Assembly (NCBI GenBank): GCA_005878525.1
Contig: VBMB01000140.1
Coordinates: 1-33,744 of the forward strand
Direction of reading: 5' to 3'
Length of the DNA stretch: 33,744 bases
Origin: Methanobacteriota archaeon
Lineage (GTDB): Archaea > Thermoplasmatota > Thermoplasmata > RBG-16-68-12
Shown here: piece by piece, positions 1 to 8,626 of the stretch
Numbering within the stretch: position 1 is the first letter of the stretch
How the letters are laid out: the number at the start of each line of letters is the position of its first letter
The notes under the pieces: model-generated
Databases searched by the model: none
Told to the model about the DNA's origin: nothing
What the model saw: the letters and a program-made list of their open reading frames with translations, nothing else
Translations under genes and position numbers: made by a program

Positions 1-54
1 CCTCGATAGCCGGATTAGAAATCCGGTGCCCTATCCGTGCTAGGCGACGGGTCC
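1..54 (-). tRNA. tRNA-Arg (anticodon TCT), 3' end cut by the window edge
   Basis: Read on the minus strand from position 54, the sequence folds as the 5' two-thirds of a tRNA. It has a 7-base acceptor strand (GGACCCG), a D stem GCCT/GGGC around a loop with GG and the usual A14, and an anticodon stem CCGGA/TCCGG closing the loop TTTCTAA, which gives anticodon TCT (Arg, AGA codons). A 5-base variable region and the first four bases of the T stem follow before the window ends. There is no intron in the anticodon loop. The T loop and 3' acceptor strand lie outside, so acceptor pairing cannot be checked. Confidence 0.9.
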
Positions 55-75
55 GGCGTGGGCACAGAACGGCAT

Positions 76-86
76 CCTAATAAACC
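76..86 (-). promoter_or_regulatory. TATA-like box for tRNA-Arg
   Basis: The minus strand reads GGTTTATTAGG here. Its centre is about 26 bases upstream of the tRNA 5' end, the standard archaeal spacing for a TATA box that starts transcription at the mature 5' end. Confidence 0.6.
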
Positions 87-144
87 ATCGACCTCCAGCT
101 CAGATGATTGCTCTTGACGCCGAAGACTCTTCCGAGAGACGTCG

Positions 145-1128
145 TCAGCGGTCCGTGAATCCCGGGACGCCACCCAGAGTCGCCGCAGCACGGACGGCGT
201 TCACGGCGGCGCGCGCGACCTCTCGAACCGTGGCATGATGCAGGACGTCGAACGCTCGGTAGTCAAGGCGAGGTCCCTTGGGCGTTCGCGCTGTGAATCC
301 GAGGATCGTGTCTCCGTCGGTCGACATGTGGGCCGGCCGCACCGCGAGGGCGATTCCGTCGTGGGCGAGCTCGACGAGCCGTGCGAGCTGTTCGTGATCC
401 AACGGCGCGTCCGTTCCGAGGACGCCAATCGTCGTCCCGGATCGCGTCTTCGAACGCTTCAGGTATTCTTCGGCGACGTCGTCCATCTCCCGATATCCGG
501 TCCCGCTCTTTCGAAGGGTGCCGCCGATTGTTCGGCTCTCGAACGGATCATAAACGTTGCCGACGCAGTTCGTCACGACGACAGCGCCGACGGTCCACGA
601 GCCGACCCGAGCGGCGCTGCTCCCGAGCCCTCCCTTCGTGCCGCCCGTCTTCCCGAAGAACGGTCCCACCGTGGCCCCGGTCCCCGCGCCGACGTTTCCC
701 TGGGCCACCGGTCTCGTCGACGCATCCACGCACGCCTCGTACCCGAAGTGCGTGTAGTCGAGTCCGTCCGTGTCGGCGAACTCAAGGTCGTAGATGTTCG
801 TCCCCATGATGGCGGGCATGGCGCCCCCACCTTTCGGGGAAGCCAGCTTGTGTTCCAGAAGGAAGCGGCGAATCCCCCGGACTGCGTCGAAACCGTAGAC
901 GTCGCCGCCGGTGAGGAGGAGCGCGTGGCGTTCGATGAACGTCTTCCCGAGGTCCGAAGCGGCCGTATCGTAGGTTCCTGGCCAGCCGCCTCGCGCGTCC
1001 GCAAACGCCATCGCGGGAGGCTCCAAGAGGACCACGGTTGTCCCGGTCCTTCGCCGGATGTCTTGCGCGTGGCCCACCCGTACGCCTCGGATTGCGGTGA
1101 GCGTTGAGTTCGCGGCGATCGCCTTCAC
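145..1128 (-). CDS. P1 family peptidase (S58, DmpA/NylC-like aminopeptidase)
   Basis: This 327-residue protein belongs to the P1/S58 family of N-terminal-nucleophile hydrolases, which includes the DmpA aminopeptidase and the nylon oligomer hydrolase NylC. It has the family's N-terminal TAIRGVRVGH segment, the glycine-rich GNVGAGTGATVG stretch (residues 145-155), GGLGSSA (166-172), and SGTTIGVLGTDAPLD (230-244). In relatives the precursor cleaves itself just before the nucleophile; here that predicts cleavage between Gly231 and Thr232, with Thr232 as the nucleophile. No signal peptide is visible, so it is probably cytosolic. The start is a GTG that sits about 33 bases downstream of a TATA-like box. 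Substrate unknown; peptides, amides or beta-peptides are all known in the family. Confidence 0.85.
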   Translation of the reverse strand: MKAIAANSTLTAIRGVRVGHAQDIRRRTGTTVVLLEPPAMAFADARGGWPGTYDTAASDLGKTFIERHALLLTGGDVYGFDAVRGIRRFLLEHKLASPKGGGAMPAIMGTNIYDLEFADTDGLDYTHFGYEACVDASTRPVAQGNVGAGTGATVGPFFGKTGGTKGGLGSSAARVGSWTVGAVVVTNCVGNVYDPFESRTIGGTLRKSGTGYREMDDVAEEYLKRSKTRSGTTIGVLGTDAPLDHEQLARLVELAHDGIALAVRPAHMSTDGDTILGFTARTPKGPRLDYRAFDVLHHATVREVARAAVNAVRAAATLGGVPGFTDR

Positions 1129-1155
1129 CCGGAACTTCGAAGGGACCGCCGGGGC

Positions 1156-1166
1156 CGTATTTAACG
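1156..1166 (-). promoter_or_regulatory. TATA-like box for the P1 peptidase
   Basis: The minus strand reads CGTTAAATACG, centred about 33 bases upstream of the GTG start at 1128. This would give a very short leader. It is an isolated AT-rich element in GC-rich sequence. Confidence 0.5.
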
Positions 1167-1189
1167 GATGTGCGACGGCCTCGCAAAAC

Positions 1190-2302
1190 TCAGCCAGGAA
1201 GATCCGCGACGGTGAACGAGACCTCGCGCGCGGCGAGCTCCGGCACTACGACATCCGTCGGAAGTTCTTCCGGGGCGAGGACGCCCGCAGTCGGCAGGCG
1301 TTTCGAGTGGATCATCATCACCGCGGCGGCGGACGCCGCTGCGGTCAGGAAACGTTCCGCGGTTGTCCCGCGACGGCGGTTGGCCTCCCGGTGTTCCATC
1401 GTGAGCGAGGCCCGCGCGCCGGATTTCGTGCCGTCGGCCTTCGTGCCATGCACCTCGACGACAATCCCGAGCGCCCCCGGAAGTGGCCCGATCAGGGTCG
1501 ACGGCTCCGGCATCGCGGCCATGAACGCATCGCGGAACGGGATCTGCGTGACGCCGACCTTCACCTTGTGGTCCGGTATCAGGAGGCCCAGGGCATCGAA
1601 CGCATGGATCGCCCGCTCGAGTTCTGGGTTGACGTCGTGCTTGTAGTCCACCCAGCCCACCGGCTTGCCAAGGTGAGTTGGCAACGTGAGGACCTCCTCG
1701 TGCCAGAACCAGTGCACGCGCCGCTTCCCGATCGGCGGCGGGAACTCGTAGAGCTCGTCCCCGCTCGCGGGCTCCTGGAGCGGGAAGCCTTCCGTGGCCT
1801 TCTCTCCGGTCGCCGCCTTGCGGATCAGAATCCGGTCGATGTCGGTGAAGCGGTCCGCCGCCACGCGCGCCATGACGTTCGAGATCCCCGGATCCGAACC
1901 CATCGAGACGATCGCGCTGATGTCACGATCCCTCCATCTCGAGTCCAACGCGAGCTGTTCGAGGACCCCGCTCTTCTCTCCCGCCACGGGGGGGCTGTAT
2001 CCCGCGCTGTCGACGTAGCTGCAGCCGGCCTCGAAGCACGCCTCCATGACGCGGAGGTTGTGCGCCGGTAGCGTCGCATTCACCGCGACGTCCACGCCCG
2101 AGAGAATCCGATGCAGCGCCGCCGCGTCCGTGACGTCCGCCTCGAGGGCCGTGAGCGAGGCTGTCTTGCCGAGCGATTGCAACGCGCGGGAGCGGTCCCC
2201 TCGCTTGTCGACGATTACAATCTCATCGACGCGCCGGTCGGCCGCGAGTTCCAGGGTGATGATCCGCCCGAGTCCGCCCGTCCCGAGGACCGCGGCCTTC
2301 AC
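1190..2302 (-). CDS. saccharopine dehydrogenase-family NAD(P)-dependent oxidoreductase
   Basis: The 370-residue product starts with a Rossmann fold (VLGTGGLGR near residues 5-13, followed by an acidic strand end IVIVDKRGD), typical of the saccharopine dehydrogenase/Lys9 superfamily. The later segments CSYVDSAGYSPPV and SMGSDPGISNVMAR match the part of these proteins that lines the active-site cleft. The family includes saccharopine reductases, homospermidine/carboxynorspermidine synthases and many enzymes of unknown substrate, and nothing nearby decides between them. The start is a GTG at 2302, preceded by a weak AT-rich element about 28 bases upstream, so the message is probably leaderless. 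The next gene downstream on this strand is the P1 peptidase, beginning about 60 bases after this stop with its own TATA-like box. Confidence 0.75.
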   Translation of the reverse strand: MKAAVLGTGGLGRIITLELAADRRVDEIVIVDKRGDRSRALQSLGKTASLTALEADVTDAAALHRILSGVDVAVNATLPAHNLRVMEACFEAGCSYVDSAGYSPPVAGEKSGVLEQLALDSRWRDRDISAIVSMGSDPGISNVMARVAADRFTDIDRILIRKAATGEKATEGFPLQEPASGDELYEFPPPIGKRRVHWFWHEEVLTLPTHLGKPVGWVDYKHDVNPELERAIHAFDALGLLIPDHKVKVGVTQIPFRDAFMAAMPEPSTLIGPLPGALGIVVEVHGTKADGTKSGARASLTMEHREANRRRGTTAERFLTAAASAAAVMMIHSKRLPTAGVLAPEELPTDVVVPELAAREVSFTVADLPG

Positions 2303-2377
2303 GCGTGCATCGAAGCGGCTTTGCGACCTTAGAAGTTTCGACGCGGTTCTTCACTTGCCGACGATCGGTGACCCAGG

Positions 2378-3250
2378 TCACCTGGGGTCCATCTCGGTCA
2401 ATCCATTCGCGACTCGCTCGCGACCCGCGTAGACGTTGAATCGCCCTCCGCGAGCGAAGCCTACCAGCGTCATGCCGAACTCGTCCGCGAGGGAGATGGC
2501 GAGGCTGGACGGTGCGCCGACCGCCACGACGATCGGGATGCCCGCGACGGCGGCTTTCTGCATGATCTCAAAACTCGCTCGTCCGCTCACCGCTAGGGTC
2601 CGATCGGAGAGTGGCACACGGTCCGCGAGAAACGCCTCTCCGATCACCTTGTCGACGGCATTGTGTCGCCCGACGTCTTCCCGCAGGCCCAGCAGCCTCC
2701 CGTGGGTGTCGAAGAGACCCGCGGCATGGAGGCCGCCCGTCTCGGAGAAGAGGACCTGGTCGTCGCGCAGTCGCTCCGGCATCGAAGAAATCGTTTCTCG
2801 GTTGACCCGTGGACTCCCTGGTGGGATTGGATGACGGGCCGCCACGCGAACCGCCTTGAGGGACGTCTTTCCACAGACTCCGCACGACGAGGTCATGTAG
2901 AAATGGCGGCTCAAGACGTCTGCATGAAACGCAACATCGGGACGCAAGACCGCGCTCACAATGTTGTATTCCTGTGCGATTCCTGGGTCGGTGCAGTATT
3001 CGAGCCGCACAATGTCTCGCTTCCGGTCCACGATGCCCTCGGTGAGAAGAAAGCCGGCGGCGAGTTCGAAATCATTCCCCGGCGTGCGCATTGTGACGGA
3101 GAGCGAGGTCGTGGTTCGATCATTCTTTCCTCCCGTCTCAACCCGAATTTCCATCGGCTCCTCGGCGGCGATGACGTCGGTTTCCTCCGTGGCGAGGTCG
3201 CTTCGAATCTTCCAAACCTTGGCTCGAGTCGTTGGACCCGGTCTGTTCAT
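2378..3250 (-). CDS. fdhD: FdhD, sulfurtransferase for formate dehydrogenase maturation
   Basis: FdhD (290 residues) passes sulfur from a cysteine desulfurase to the bis-MGD molybdenum cofactor of formate dehydrogenases, activating them. The redox-active pair is visible as SSCGVCGK (Cys123 and Cys126), followed by the conserved [17 protein letters not shown] and [12 protein letters not shown] blocks. The ATG at 3250 overlaps the stop of the upstream molybdopterin oxidoreductase in an ATGA arrangement, so the two are very likely co-transcribed and translationally coupled, which also ties FdhD to its client. The reading frame stays open further upstream, but those codons lie inside the oxidoreductase gene, so I use the overlap start. 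Confidence 0.93.
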   Translation of the reverse strand: MNRPGPTTRAKVWKIRSDLATEETDVIAAEEPMEIRVETGGKNDRTTTSLSVTMRTPGNDFELAAGFLLTEGIVDRKRDIVRLEYCTDPGIAQEYNIVSAVLRPDVAFHADVLSRHFYMTSSCGVCGKTSLKAVRVAARHPIPPGSPRVNRETISSMPERLRDDQVLFSETGGLHAAGLFDTHGRLLGLREDVGRHNAVDKVIGEAFLADRVPLSDRTLAVSGRASFEIMQKAAVAGIPIVVAVGAPSSLAISLADEFGMTLVGFARGGRFNVYAGRERVANGLTEMDPR

Positions 3251-5430
3251 GCGTTCCCCTTCGCCGCCGCCGCGGGAGCGATCCGCACGAGCGCGTTGTA
3301 GTCCGGCATCTCGCACTGCGGGTCGACGATCCCACGGCGAATGAGGACGTTCCCTTCCGGCCAATAGGTCTGCACATTCCGCGGCAGGATCGGGGCAATG
3401 TGCACCTGCCCCCGATACGAGCCGAGGTCGTTCGAAATGAGGACCTCGTCTTCGTCCGCCACGCCGAGCTCTTTCGCATCCTCCGCGGACATGAGGACAT
3501 CGCTCCGGCGTGCGCCGAGCAGGAAGTCGAGCTCCCCGTGGATCATTGAGTTGAATTGTTTGCCGCGGCGCGTGCTGAGGAGGAATTGTCCGGGAGGGAT
3601 GTCCCCGTCCGGCAATGCAATGACCGAGAATCGGGCCCTCCCGTCCGGCATCGGGAACATTCCGCCCTCGCACAGTCGCGGGCCACCGTACTGGAACGCA
3701 TCGCGTTTGGCGCTCAGTTTCTCGATGCCCTGGTACGTCGGGATGGCTTTCGCGATTTCCCGGCGGATTGCCGCGGCGTCGTCAAAATGGATCAGGTGGG
3801 CCGAATCCGGGAGCGACTGCTCCGCGACGTGCATGAAGATTTCCCATTCCGGTCGGCTCTCCCCGATCCGGCGACCCGGGATCTCGGGGGAGAAGTAGAC
3901 GCGGCGTTCCGTAGAAGTCTCCGTGCCTCCTCCGCGCTGTTCGTATCGAGTCTGCGCGGGAAACAGCAGGACAGTCTCCTCGGGTTCGACGAGCATTTGA
4001 CTCGTGAGGACGAGATCTTGATGGATCCGGAGCGGAATGCGTTCAAGAGCCGTGCGGACGTACTCCGGCTCCGGCAACGTCTCAAGGAAGTTGCCGCCCG
4101 CGAGGTACAGGACATCGAGGCGGCGCTCGTGGGCCGCATCGATCATACCGACCGCCGTCATGCCCGGCATCGTCGGAGGCCGGAAGCCCCAGATCTTCGC
4201 GAACCGATCCGCGTGTTCATCGTCGACCGGGAAGCCGAGGCCGTACGCCGCGGGCTGCGCCCCCATCTCGGAGCCGCCTTGGACGCCGCTGTGGCCCCGG
4301 ATTGGCATGAGGCCACACTTCTCCCGCCCGACGATCCCGTGCGCGAGCCCGAGGTTCACGATCGCTTTGACGTTGTCCACGCCGAACCGGTGGTGGGTGA
4401 TGCCCATGCTCCAGACGAAGATCGCAGACTTGGCTTCGTGGTACATCCGGGCGAAGTCGAGCATCCGATCCTTCGAGACGCCCGACTGCCGTTCGAGCTG
4501 TTCCCACGTTTGCGACGCGACCTCCACGCGCACCGGATAGAAGCCCGTCGTGTGTTTCTCAATGAAATCCTCATCGACCCAGTGGTTCTCGATCAGGTGT
4601 CTCAGGACGCCGTTGATGAAGGCGATGTCGCCGCCCGTGTGGATCGCGAAGAACTCGTCGGCGAAGCGCGTGCCGAACAGCGCGCTGCCGGGGACAGAGG
4701 GCACCCAGTACCGTTCGAGCCCAGGCTCCCGCATCGGATTCACGACCGCGACCTTCGTGCCCTGCTGCTTCGCGTAGTACAGATACTTCATCGTCACCGG
4801 CTGGTTGTTTGGCACGTCCGAACCGAAGAAGACGATCAGGTCGCTCCCGATCCAATCCGAGTACGAGCAGGTGGAGGCCGCGACGCCGATCGTGTCCTTC
4901 AGACCGGTGGTACTCGGCGAATGGCAGGGCCGGCTGGAATTGTCGATGTGGTTCGTGCCCAGGAACCGCGCCACTTTGTTTGCGACGGAGTACGATTCGT
5001 TCGTCATCCCTCGGGACGTGATGAAGAACGCGAGCCGGTCCGGGCTCGTGGCCCGGATCTGTCGGGCCGCAAATTGGAGCGCGTCGTCCCAGGAGATCCG
5101 CCGAAAGCCACGGTTCCCTCGGTGGCGAATCATCGGGTATGGCAGGCGGCCGAGTTCCCGAAGGTCCCGGGATGACTTCGATCGCAACGACTTGACGTCC
5201 TCGAGTCGCCGGACGCGCAGGGGCCCCATCGTGTTCAGCGGGAGCAGGTCGAGGCGGACCGTGCAGAGATGGATCCCTTCCATCGTGAAATCGCGCAGGC
5301 CCGTGGTCCCGAGGGCGCAGCCGTCACAGACGCCATCGCGGAGGATGCGCATGGTGAAGAACGGCCGACGCTTGTTGTTCCAAGCGGACCGGAAGACTTC
5401 GCGGTAGTTGTGGGGCTTCGTGAATCCCAT
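3247..5430 (-). CDS. FdhF/YdeP-family molybdopterin oxidoreductase (formate dehydrogenase-like alpha subunit)
   Basis: This large molybdopterin enzyme (727 residues from ATG 5430) resembles the YdeP branch of formate dehydrogenase alpha subunits. Near the N-terminus CDGC (Cys35, Cys38) and HLC (Cys56) match the family's iron-sulfur region. [11 protein letters not shown] places Cys169 where FdhH has its molybdenum-bound selenocysteine, so this would be a cysteine-type enzyme. [14 protein letters not shown] and [14 protein letters not shown] are further YdeP-like landmarks, and the C-terminal domain ([15 protein letters not shown] onward) is the usual molybdopterin dinucleotide-binding barrel. 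No twin-arginine signal is seen, so it is probably cytosolic. Alternative starts are GTG 5451 and GTG 5487; the latter is 28 bases from a TATA-like box. True formate dehydrogenase activity is not established for YdeP relatives. Confidence 0.85.
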   Translation of the reverse strand: MGFTKPHNYREVFRSAWNNKRRPFFTMRILRDGVCDGCALGTTGLRDFTMEGIHLCTVRLDLLPLNTMGPLRVRRLEDVKSLRSKSSRDLRELGRLPYPMIRHRGNRGFRRISWDDALQFAARQIRATSPDRLAFFITSRGMTNESYSVANKVARFLGTNHIDNSSRPCHSPSTTGLKDTIGVAASTCSYSDWIGSDLIVFFGSDVPNNQPVTMKYLYYAKQQGTKVAVVNPMREPGLERYWVPSVPGSALFGTRFADEFFAIHTGGDIAFINGVLRHLIENHWVDEDFIEKHTTGFYPVRVEVASQTWEQLERQSGVSKDRMLDFARMYHEAKSAIFVWSMGITHHRFGVDNVKAIVNLGLAHGIVGREKCGLMPIRGHSGVQGGSEMGAQPAAYGLGFPVDDEHADRFAKIWGFRPPTMPGMTAVGMIDAAHERRLDVLYLAGGNFLETLPEPEYVRTALERIPLRIHQDLVLTSQMLVEPEETVLLFPAQTRYEQRGGGTETSTERRVYFSPEIPGRRIGESRPEWEIFMHVAEQSLPDSAHLIHFDDAAAIRREIAKAIPTYQGIEKLSAKRDAFQYGGPRLCEGGMFPMPDGRARFSVIALPDGDIPPGQFLLSTRRGKQFNSMIHGELDFLLGARRSDVLMSAEDAKELGVADEDEVLISNDLGSYRGQVHIAPILPRNVQTYWPEGNVLIRRGIVDPQCEMPDYNALVRIAPAAAAKGNA

Positions 5431-5686
5431 CCCGAAAGGGACCGCGCTCACGCGCCGGACGCCCTTCCGCCGCCCGCGGGAGGCCACGTGCCGAGGAAGC
5501 GTCGACGGGCTTATCTTCTTGTCTCCGCCAGGGGAATCTAGCGAAGGAAGATTGCACCGAGACCTTCTCGGCGTAATCCGCCCTTCGAGTCTGGACGACA
5601 AAGGTTCTCTCGTCTCCAGTGAACCGTTAAATAGCCTGCTTATGCTCCAAGCAGACGGAAGTCGAGACGTGCAGGAGACCCGTGGA
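5431..5686. promoter_or_regulatory. divergent promoter region between the FdhF-like and MoaD-like genes
   Basis: This 256-base gap lies between divergent genes. On the minus strand AAGAAGATAAG (5510-5520) is a TATA-like element for the oxidoreductase. On the plus strand GTTAAATAG (5626-5634) is a TATA-like element for the MoaD gene, followed by a GGAG ribosome binding site about 10 bases before its ATG. No other element stands out. Confidence 0.5.
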
Positions 5687-5980
5687 ATGGGCGACGCATC
5701 CGGTGGTTCGATCGAGGTGTATGTGCCGTATCCTCTTCGTGGACTCACGAACGGAATCGGGACCGTCGAGATCCGTGCGGCCGATCTGGGACAAGCGATC
5801 GCCGAGTTGAATCGTCGATTCCCCGGGCTCGCCTATCGGATCCTGGACGACCAGGGTCGACTCCGGCGATTCGTGAACGCGTTCGTCAACGATGAGCCCG
5901 TGTCGCATCTCAGTCCCAATGATGTCCCGCTCCGCACGGGCGATGTGGTGACGATCCTTCCCTCCGTGGCAGGTGGTTGA
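5687..5980 (+). CDS. MoaD/ThiS-family sulfur carrier (ubiquitin-like small modifier)
   Basis: The 97-residue protein has the beta-grasp pattern of MoaD/ThiS and archaeal SAMP proteins. It begins [13 protein letters not shown], carries FVNDEPV in the middle and [17 protein letters not shown] at the end, with the C-terminal Gly-Gly needed for adenylation and thiocarboxylate or isopeptide formation. Its role could be sulfur donation to molybdopterin, fitting the fdhD, FdhF-like and mobA neighbours, or protein modification. The ATG at 5687 is chosen because a GGAG site lies about 10 bases upstream and a TATA-like box about 55 bases upstream; an in-frame ATG at 5642 is less well placed. The stop is one base before the ATG of the beta-propeller gene. 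Confidence 0.88.
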   Translation: MGDASGGSIEVYVPYPLRGLTNGIGTVEIRAADLGQAIAELNRRFPGLAYRILDDQGRLRRFVNAFVNDEPVSHLSPNDVPLRTGDVVTILPSVAGG

Positions 5981-5981
5981 C

Positions 5982-7100
5982 ATGGCGGCGGTGAAGAAAG
6001 GCGATACGGTGGTGCTCGTCGGGACTCGAAAAGGTTTGTTCCTCTTCCATTCGCGGGATCGGAAGCGGTGGTCGTCGCGGGGTCCGTACTTCGAAGGCGA
6101 CACGATCCGTCACGCGATTTTGGATCCGGACAAGGGGAAGACCGTTTTCGCCGGGGTGACGAGCGAGCACTGGGGACCCGTCGTGGCTCGGAGCACGGAC
6201 TTCGGGGGAAAGTGGAGCATCCCGAAGGAAGGCCCGCGGTTCTCGAAGGAGTCGGGAATCAGTGTGACGAAACTGTGGCAGCTCCAAAAAGGTCCCGAGG
6301 ACGATCTGTATGTCGGCGTCGAACCGGCGGGATTGTTCCGGAGCGAGGACGATGGCGCCACATGGTCGTCCGACGACGGGTTGAACTACCGCGAGGGCCG
6401 CGAGAAGTGGGAACCGGGGGGCGGCGGCCTCTGCCTCCACACGATCCTCCCGTACCCGGGCGATTCCAAGCGCATGCTCGTCGGCATTTCGGCGGCGGGC
6501 ATCTTCGCGACGAAGGACGCAGGCGAGTCCTGGTCGATGTACGATGCCGGGATCCGCTGGTACGGAAAGCAGAAGCTCTACGACCGAGAGGACCTCAGCA
6601 CCTGCGTCCACAAGATGGTCCGGGACCCCCAGGACCCCGCCATCGTGTACCAACAGAACCACGCCGGCATGTACCGGCGCACGAGGGGAGATCCCGCATG
6701 GAAGATCATCGAGAACGGCCTGCCGATTTCCAAGAGCACGGGCGGCGCCTTCGGGTTCCCGATTGCGGCCCATCCGCACGATCGCGCGACCGCCTATGCG
6801 GTGCCCCTCGTAGGCGACTACAACCGCGTGACGCCGGGCGGCGCGATGGCCGTGACCCGCACGACGGATGGCGGGAAGCACTGGACCAAGATGACGAAGG
6901 GGCTTCCGCAACGGGGTGCGTGGTTCACGGTCCTGCGAGAGGGACTTCGCACGGATTCGAATGATCCGGCGGGAGTGTACGTGGGCACAACGACAGGCCA
7001 GTTGTACAACTCTCGCGACGACGGCAATTCATGGCAGCTGATGGCCGACCACCTGCCGCAAGTCCAGAGCGTCGAAGCCGGCATCGTCGGCGGTCGATGA
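5982..7100 (+). CDS. Asp-box (BNR) beta-propeller protein, sialidase-like fold
   Basis: The 372-residue protein contains five Asp-box motifs: STDFGGKW (71-78), SEDDGATW (121-128), TKDAGESW (177-184), TTDGGKHW (294-301) and SRDDGNSW (344-351). These mark successive blades of a BNR/sialidase-type beta-propeller. I do not see the arginine triad arrangement needed to call a sialidase, and there is no signal peptide or membrane anchor, so an intracellular role is likely and the substrate is unknown. The ATG at 5982 follows the MoaD stop by one base, with GGTGG just upstream serving as ribosome binding site inside the end of moaD. The two proteins are therefore probably made together in similar amounts. 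Confidence 0.8.
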   Translation: MAAVKKGDTVVLVGTRKGLFLFHSRDRKRWSSRGPYFEGDTIRHAILDPDKGKTVFAGVTSEHWGPVVARSTDFGGKWSIPKEGPRFSKESGISVTKLWQLQKGPEDDLYVGVEPAGLFRSEDDGATWSSDDGLNYREGREKWEPGGGGLCLHTILPYPGDSKRMLVGISAAGIFATKDAGESWSMYDAGIRWYGKQKLYDREDLSTCVHKMVRDPQDPAIVYQQNHAGMYRRTRGDPAWKIIENGLPISKSTGGAFGFPIAAHPHDRATAYAVPLVGDYNRVTPGGAMAVTRTTDGGKHWTKMTKGLPQRGAWFTVLREGLRTDSNDPAGVYVGTTTGQLYNSRDDGNSWQLMADHLPQVQSVEAGIVGGR

Positions 7101-7148
7101 CTAGCTCCGTCGACGGCTCTTTTGAACGCTGCGGCCATTCCGGGATCC

Positions 7149-7760
7149 GTGGACACGGCGCTGATTCTCGCGGGCGGATCGTCCCGGCGTTTTGGTCGGC
7201 CTAAGGCTCTGGAGGTCGTCGCAGGGACGACCATCGTGGAGCGGGTGGTCGAAGCCGTCGCTCCTTTCGCCGCCGAACTCGTCGTCTCGATCGCCGAGGC
7301 ACCGATGGCCGAAACCTTGCGGCGTTTGATTCCGACCGCGGCGTTCGTGATCGATCGTCGACGCGGGAAAGGCCCGATCGAAGGAATCATCTGCGGAATG
7401 GAGGTGGCTCGCGGCGAACGGCTTCTGGTGGCGCCCTGTGACGCCCCCCTCCTTCGGCCCGAATTGTACCGTCTCCTCCTGGCATCCCTCGGCGCCCACA
7501 ACGCCGCCGTCCCCAAGCTCGACGTCTTCGATCCCGTCCGAGCGGTCTATCGCACCGCGGCCCTTCGTCGCATCCTTTCGGGTCCGAAGGCAGACTTGCC
7601 CTCGCCGTCTTCCCTGGTTGATCGGCTCGACGCCGTGTTCGTCCTCGAAGATCAGTTGCGCACGGTCGATCCGCGACTGGACTCCTTCCTGGATGTGAAC
7701 GACGCGTCAGACCTCGAGGTGGTCCTCGCTCGCATCAGCTCAATTTCACGTTCCGCGTGA
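7149..7760 (+). CDS. mobA: MobA-like molybdenum cofactor nucleotidyltransferase
   Basis: The 203-residue product carries the nucleotidyltransferase signature LILAGGSSRRFGRPKA near residues 5-20 and a metal-binding CDAPLLRP (Asp98), as in MobA, which couples GMP to molybdopterin to make the dinucleotide form used by the formate dehydrogenase/DMSO reductase superfamily. That fits the FdhF-like enzyme upstream. The related MocA (CMP transfer) and CofC-like guanylyltransferases share this fold and cannot be excluded. GTG 7149 is preferred because an AT-rich element (CTCTTTTGAA) lies about 28 bases upstream, giving a leaderless message; a TTG at 7122 is possible. Its 3' end overlaps the convergent dioxygenase gene by 26 bases. 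Confidence 0.82.
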   Translation: MDTALILAGGSSRRFGRPKALEVVAGTTIVERVVEAVAPFAAELVVSIAEAPMAETLRRLIPTAAFVIDRRRGKGPIEGIICGMEVARGERLLVAPCDAPLLRPELYRLLLASLGAHNAAVPKLDVFDPVRAVYRTAALRRILSGPKADLPSPSSLVDRLDAVFVLEDQLRTVDPRLDSFLDVNDASDLEVVLARISSISRSA

Positions 7761-8463
7761 TCGGTGACACAGTCTCGACGTACCCCTTCGGTTCCGTGTT
7801 CGCCAAGAGGTCGCGGAGGAGTTTGGTCCGTTCTTTCTCGGGTACGCGATCGAGGAACTTCCGCTTCTTGCCCGTCTTCTCCCACTCGCGGAATTCCTCT
7901 TGCTTCGACACGTACAGCGACTTGACCGTGTTCTGGACGAACTGCGTGCCGCCCACGCCGAGATTGTCGGCGTCGTAGTCGCGCTGCACGAACTCGATGA
8001 AGAACCATTCGTTGTCGAAGAGCTCGCGGGTAAAGGACTGGAGGAGCGGCCCGAACGAATCCTTGTCCTTGTAGATCGGCGTCAAGAACTCGGCGCCCTT
8101 CGATTCGAGATACGACTTCAACTTCTCGATGTCGGTCGTCCGGAGGGCGAGGTGCTGCATGTAGGTCTGCGCGTCCTTCTGCGGCTTCCCCGCGAATCCG
8201 TACGCAAACGGCGCCTGCGCGTGGGACACCTCGTTCGGCGCGCTCATCCCGAGCACGACCGCGAGCCGTTCCCCGGTCAGCGGATTCAGGCATGCGAACG
8301 TCGCCATCGCGGTCTTCTCCTCGCCGACTCGCTCTGTCTCGTACACCGGCGAATATCCGCTGTTCAACAGGAAATCCCGCAGCGCGCGGTACGTGTTGAC
8401 ATCTCGGCACAGGACCGTCTTGTGGTCCACTTTGAGCTTCAAGAACGCGGGAAGGGCCGCCAT
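7735..8463 (-). CDS. HPPD-like VOC-superfamily dioxygenase
   Basis: The 242-residue protein resembles the catalytic half of 4-hydroxyphenylpyruvate dioxygenase. The 2-His-1-Glu iron ligands can be placed at His14 (KVDHKTV), His104 (YMQHLALRT, the usual QHIAL block) and Glu157 (WFFIEFVQR, matching the FFEIIQR block), with LLQSFT upstream of the glutamate. Full-length HPPD has about 350-400 residues with two VOC modules; this one lacks the N-terminal non-catalytic module. With homogentisate dioxygenase and an FAH-family gene 2-5 kb away, conversion of 4-hydroxyphenylpyruvate to homogentisate is the natural hypothesis, but another aromatic or 2-oxo acid substrate is possible. ATG 8463 follows an AT-rich TTATCG element by about 35 bases; the frame continues upstream to 8580. 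Confidence 0.68.
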   Translation of the reverse strand: MAALPAFLKLKVDHKTVLCRDVNTYRALRDFLLNSGYSPVYETERVGEEKTAMATFACLNPLTGERLAVVLGMSAPNEVSHAQAPFAYGFAGKPQKDAQTYMQHLALRTTDIEKLKSYLESKGAEFLTPIYKDKDSFGPLLQSFTRELFDNEWFFIEFVQRDYDADNLGVGGTQFVQNTVKSLYVSKQEEFREWEKTGKKRKFLDRVPEKERTKLLRDLLANTEPKGYVETVSPITRNVKLS

Positions 8464-8583
8464 CTGCTCATCGGCTGCGAATCGAAATGTGGGACGATAA
8501 CCCTTTCGTGGCACGGGGTCACACGGAACCTCGCTACTACGTCGCAGGTCCTTGGACTGAATCGGAGGTCCGCGACTCAACTA

Positions 8584-8594
8584 CATTAATATCC
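8584..8594 (+). promoter_or_regulatory. TATA-like box for the MFS transporter
   Basis: CATTAATATCC is the most AT-rich element in the 163-base divergent gap between the HPPD-like gene and the transporter. Its centre is about 38 bases upstream of ATG 8627, predicting a leader of roughly ten bases. Confidence 0.5.
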
Positions 8595-8626
8595 GAAGGT
8601 CTACGCGGCCGCGCTCGGGCTTGCGA

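Noticed and set aside
1-54. A plus-strand tRNA-Ser reading of the same hairpin (anticodon AGA)
   Set aside because: The plus strand lacks a proper D arm and T loop, and A34 serine anticodons are not expected in archaea. The minus strand gives a complete D arm and correct loop positions for Arg TCT.
2378-3673. FdhD with a 141-residue N-terminal extension
   Set aside because: The extra codons lie within the FdhF-like gene in another frame. FdhD homology begins just after ATG 3250, which overlaps the upstream stop.
3556-5175. Long plus-strand frame opposite the FdhF-like gene
   Set aside because: It has no recognisable domain and mirrors codon-position bias of the real gene on the other strand.
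5982-7100. Assignment of the Asp-box protein as a secreted sialidase
   Set aside because: It has no signal peptide and no identifiable catalytic arginine triad; Asp-boxes alone mark only the fold.
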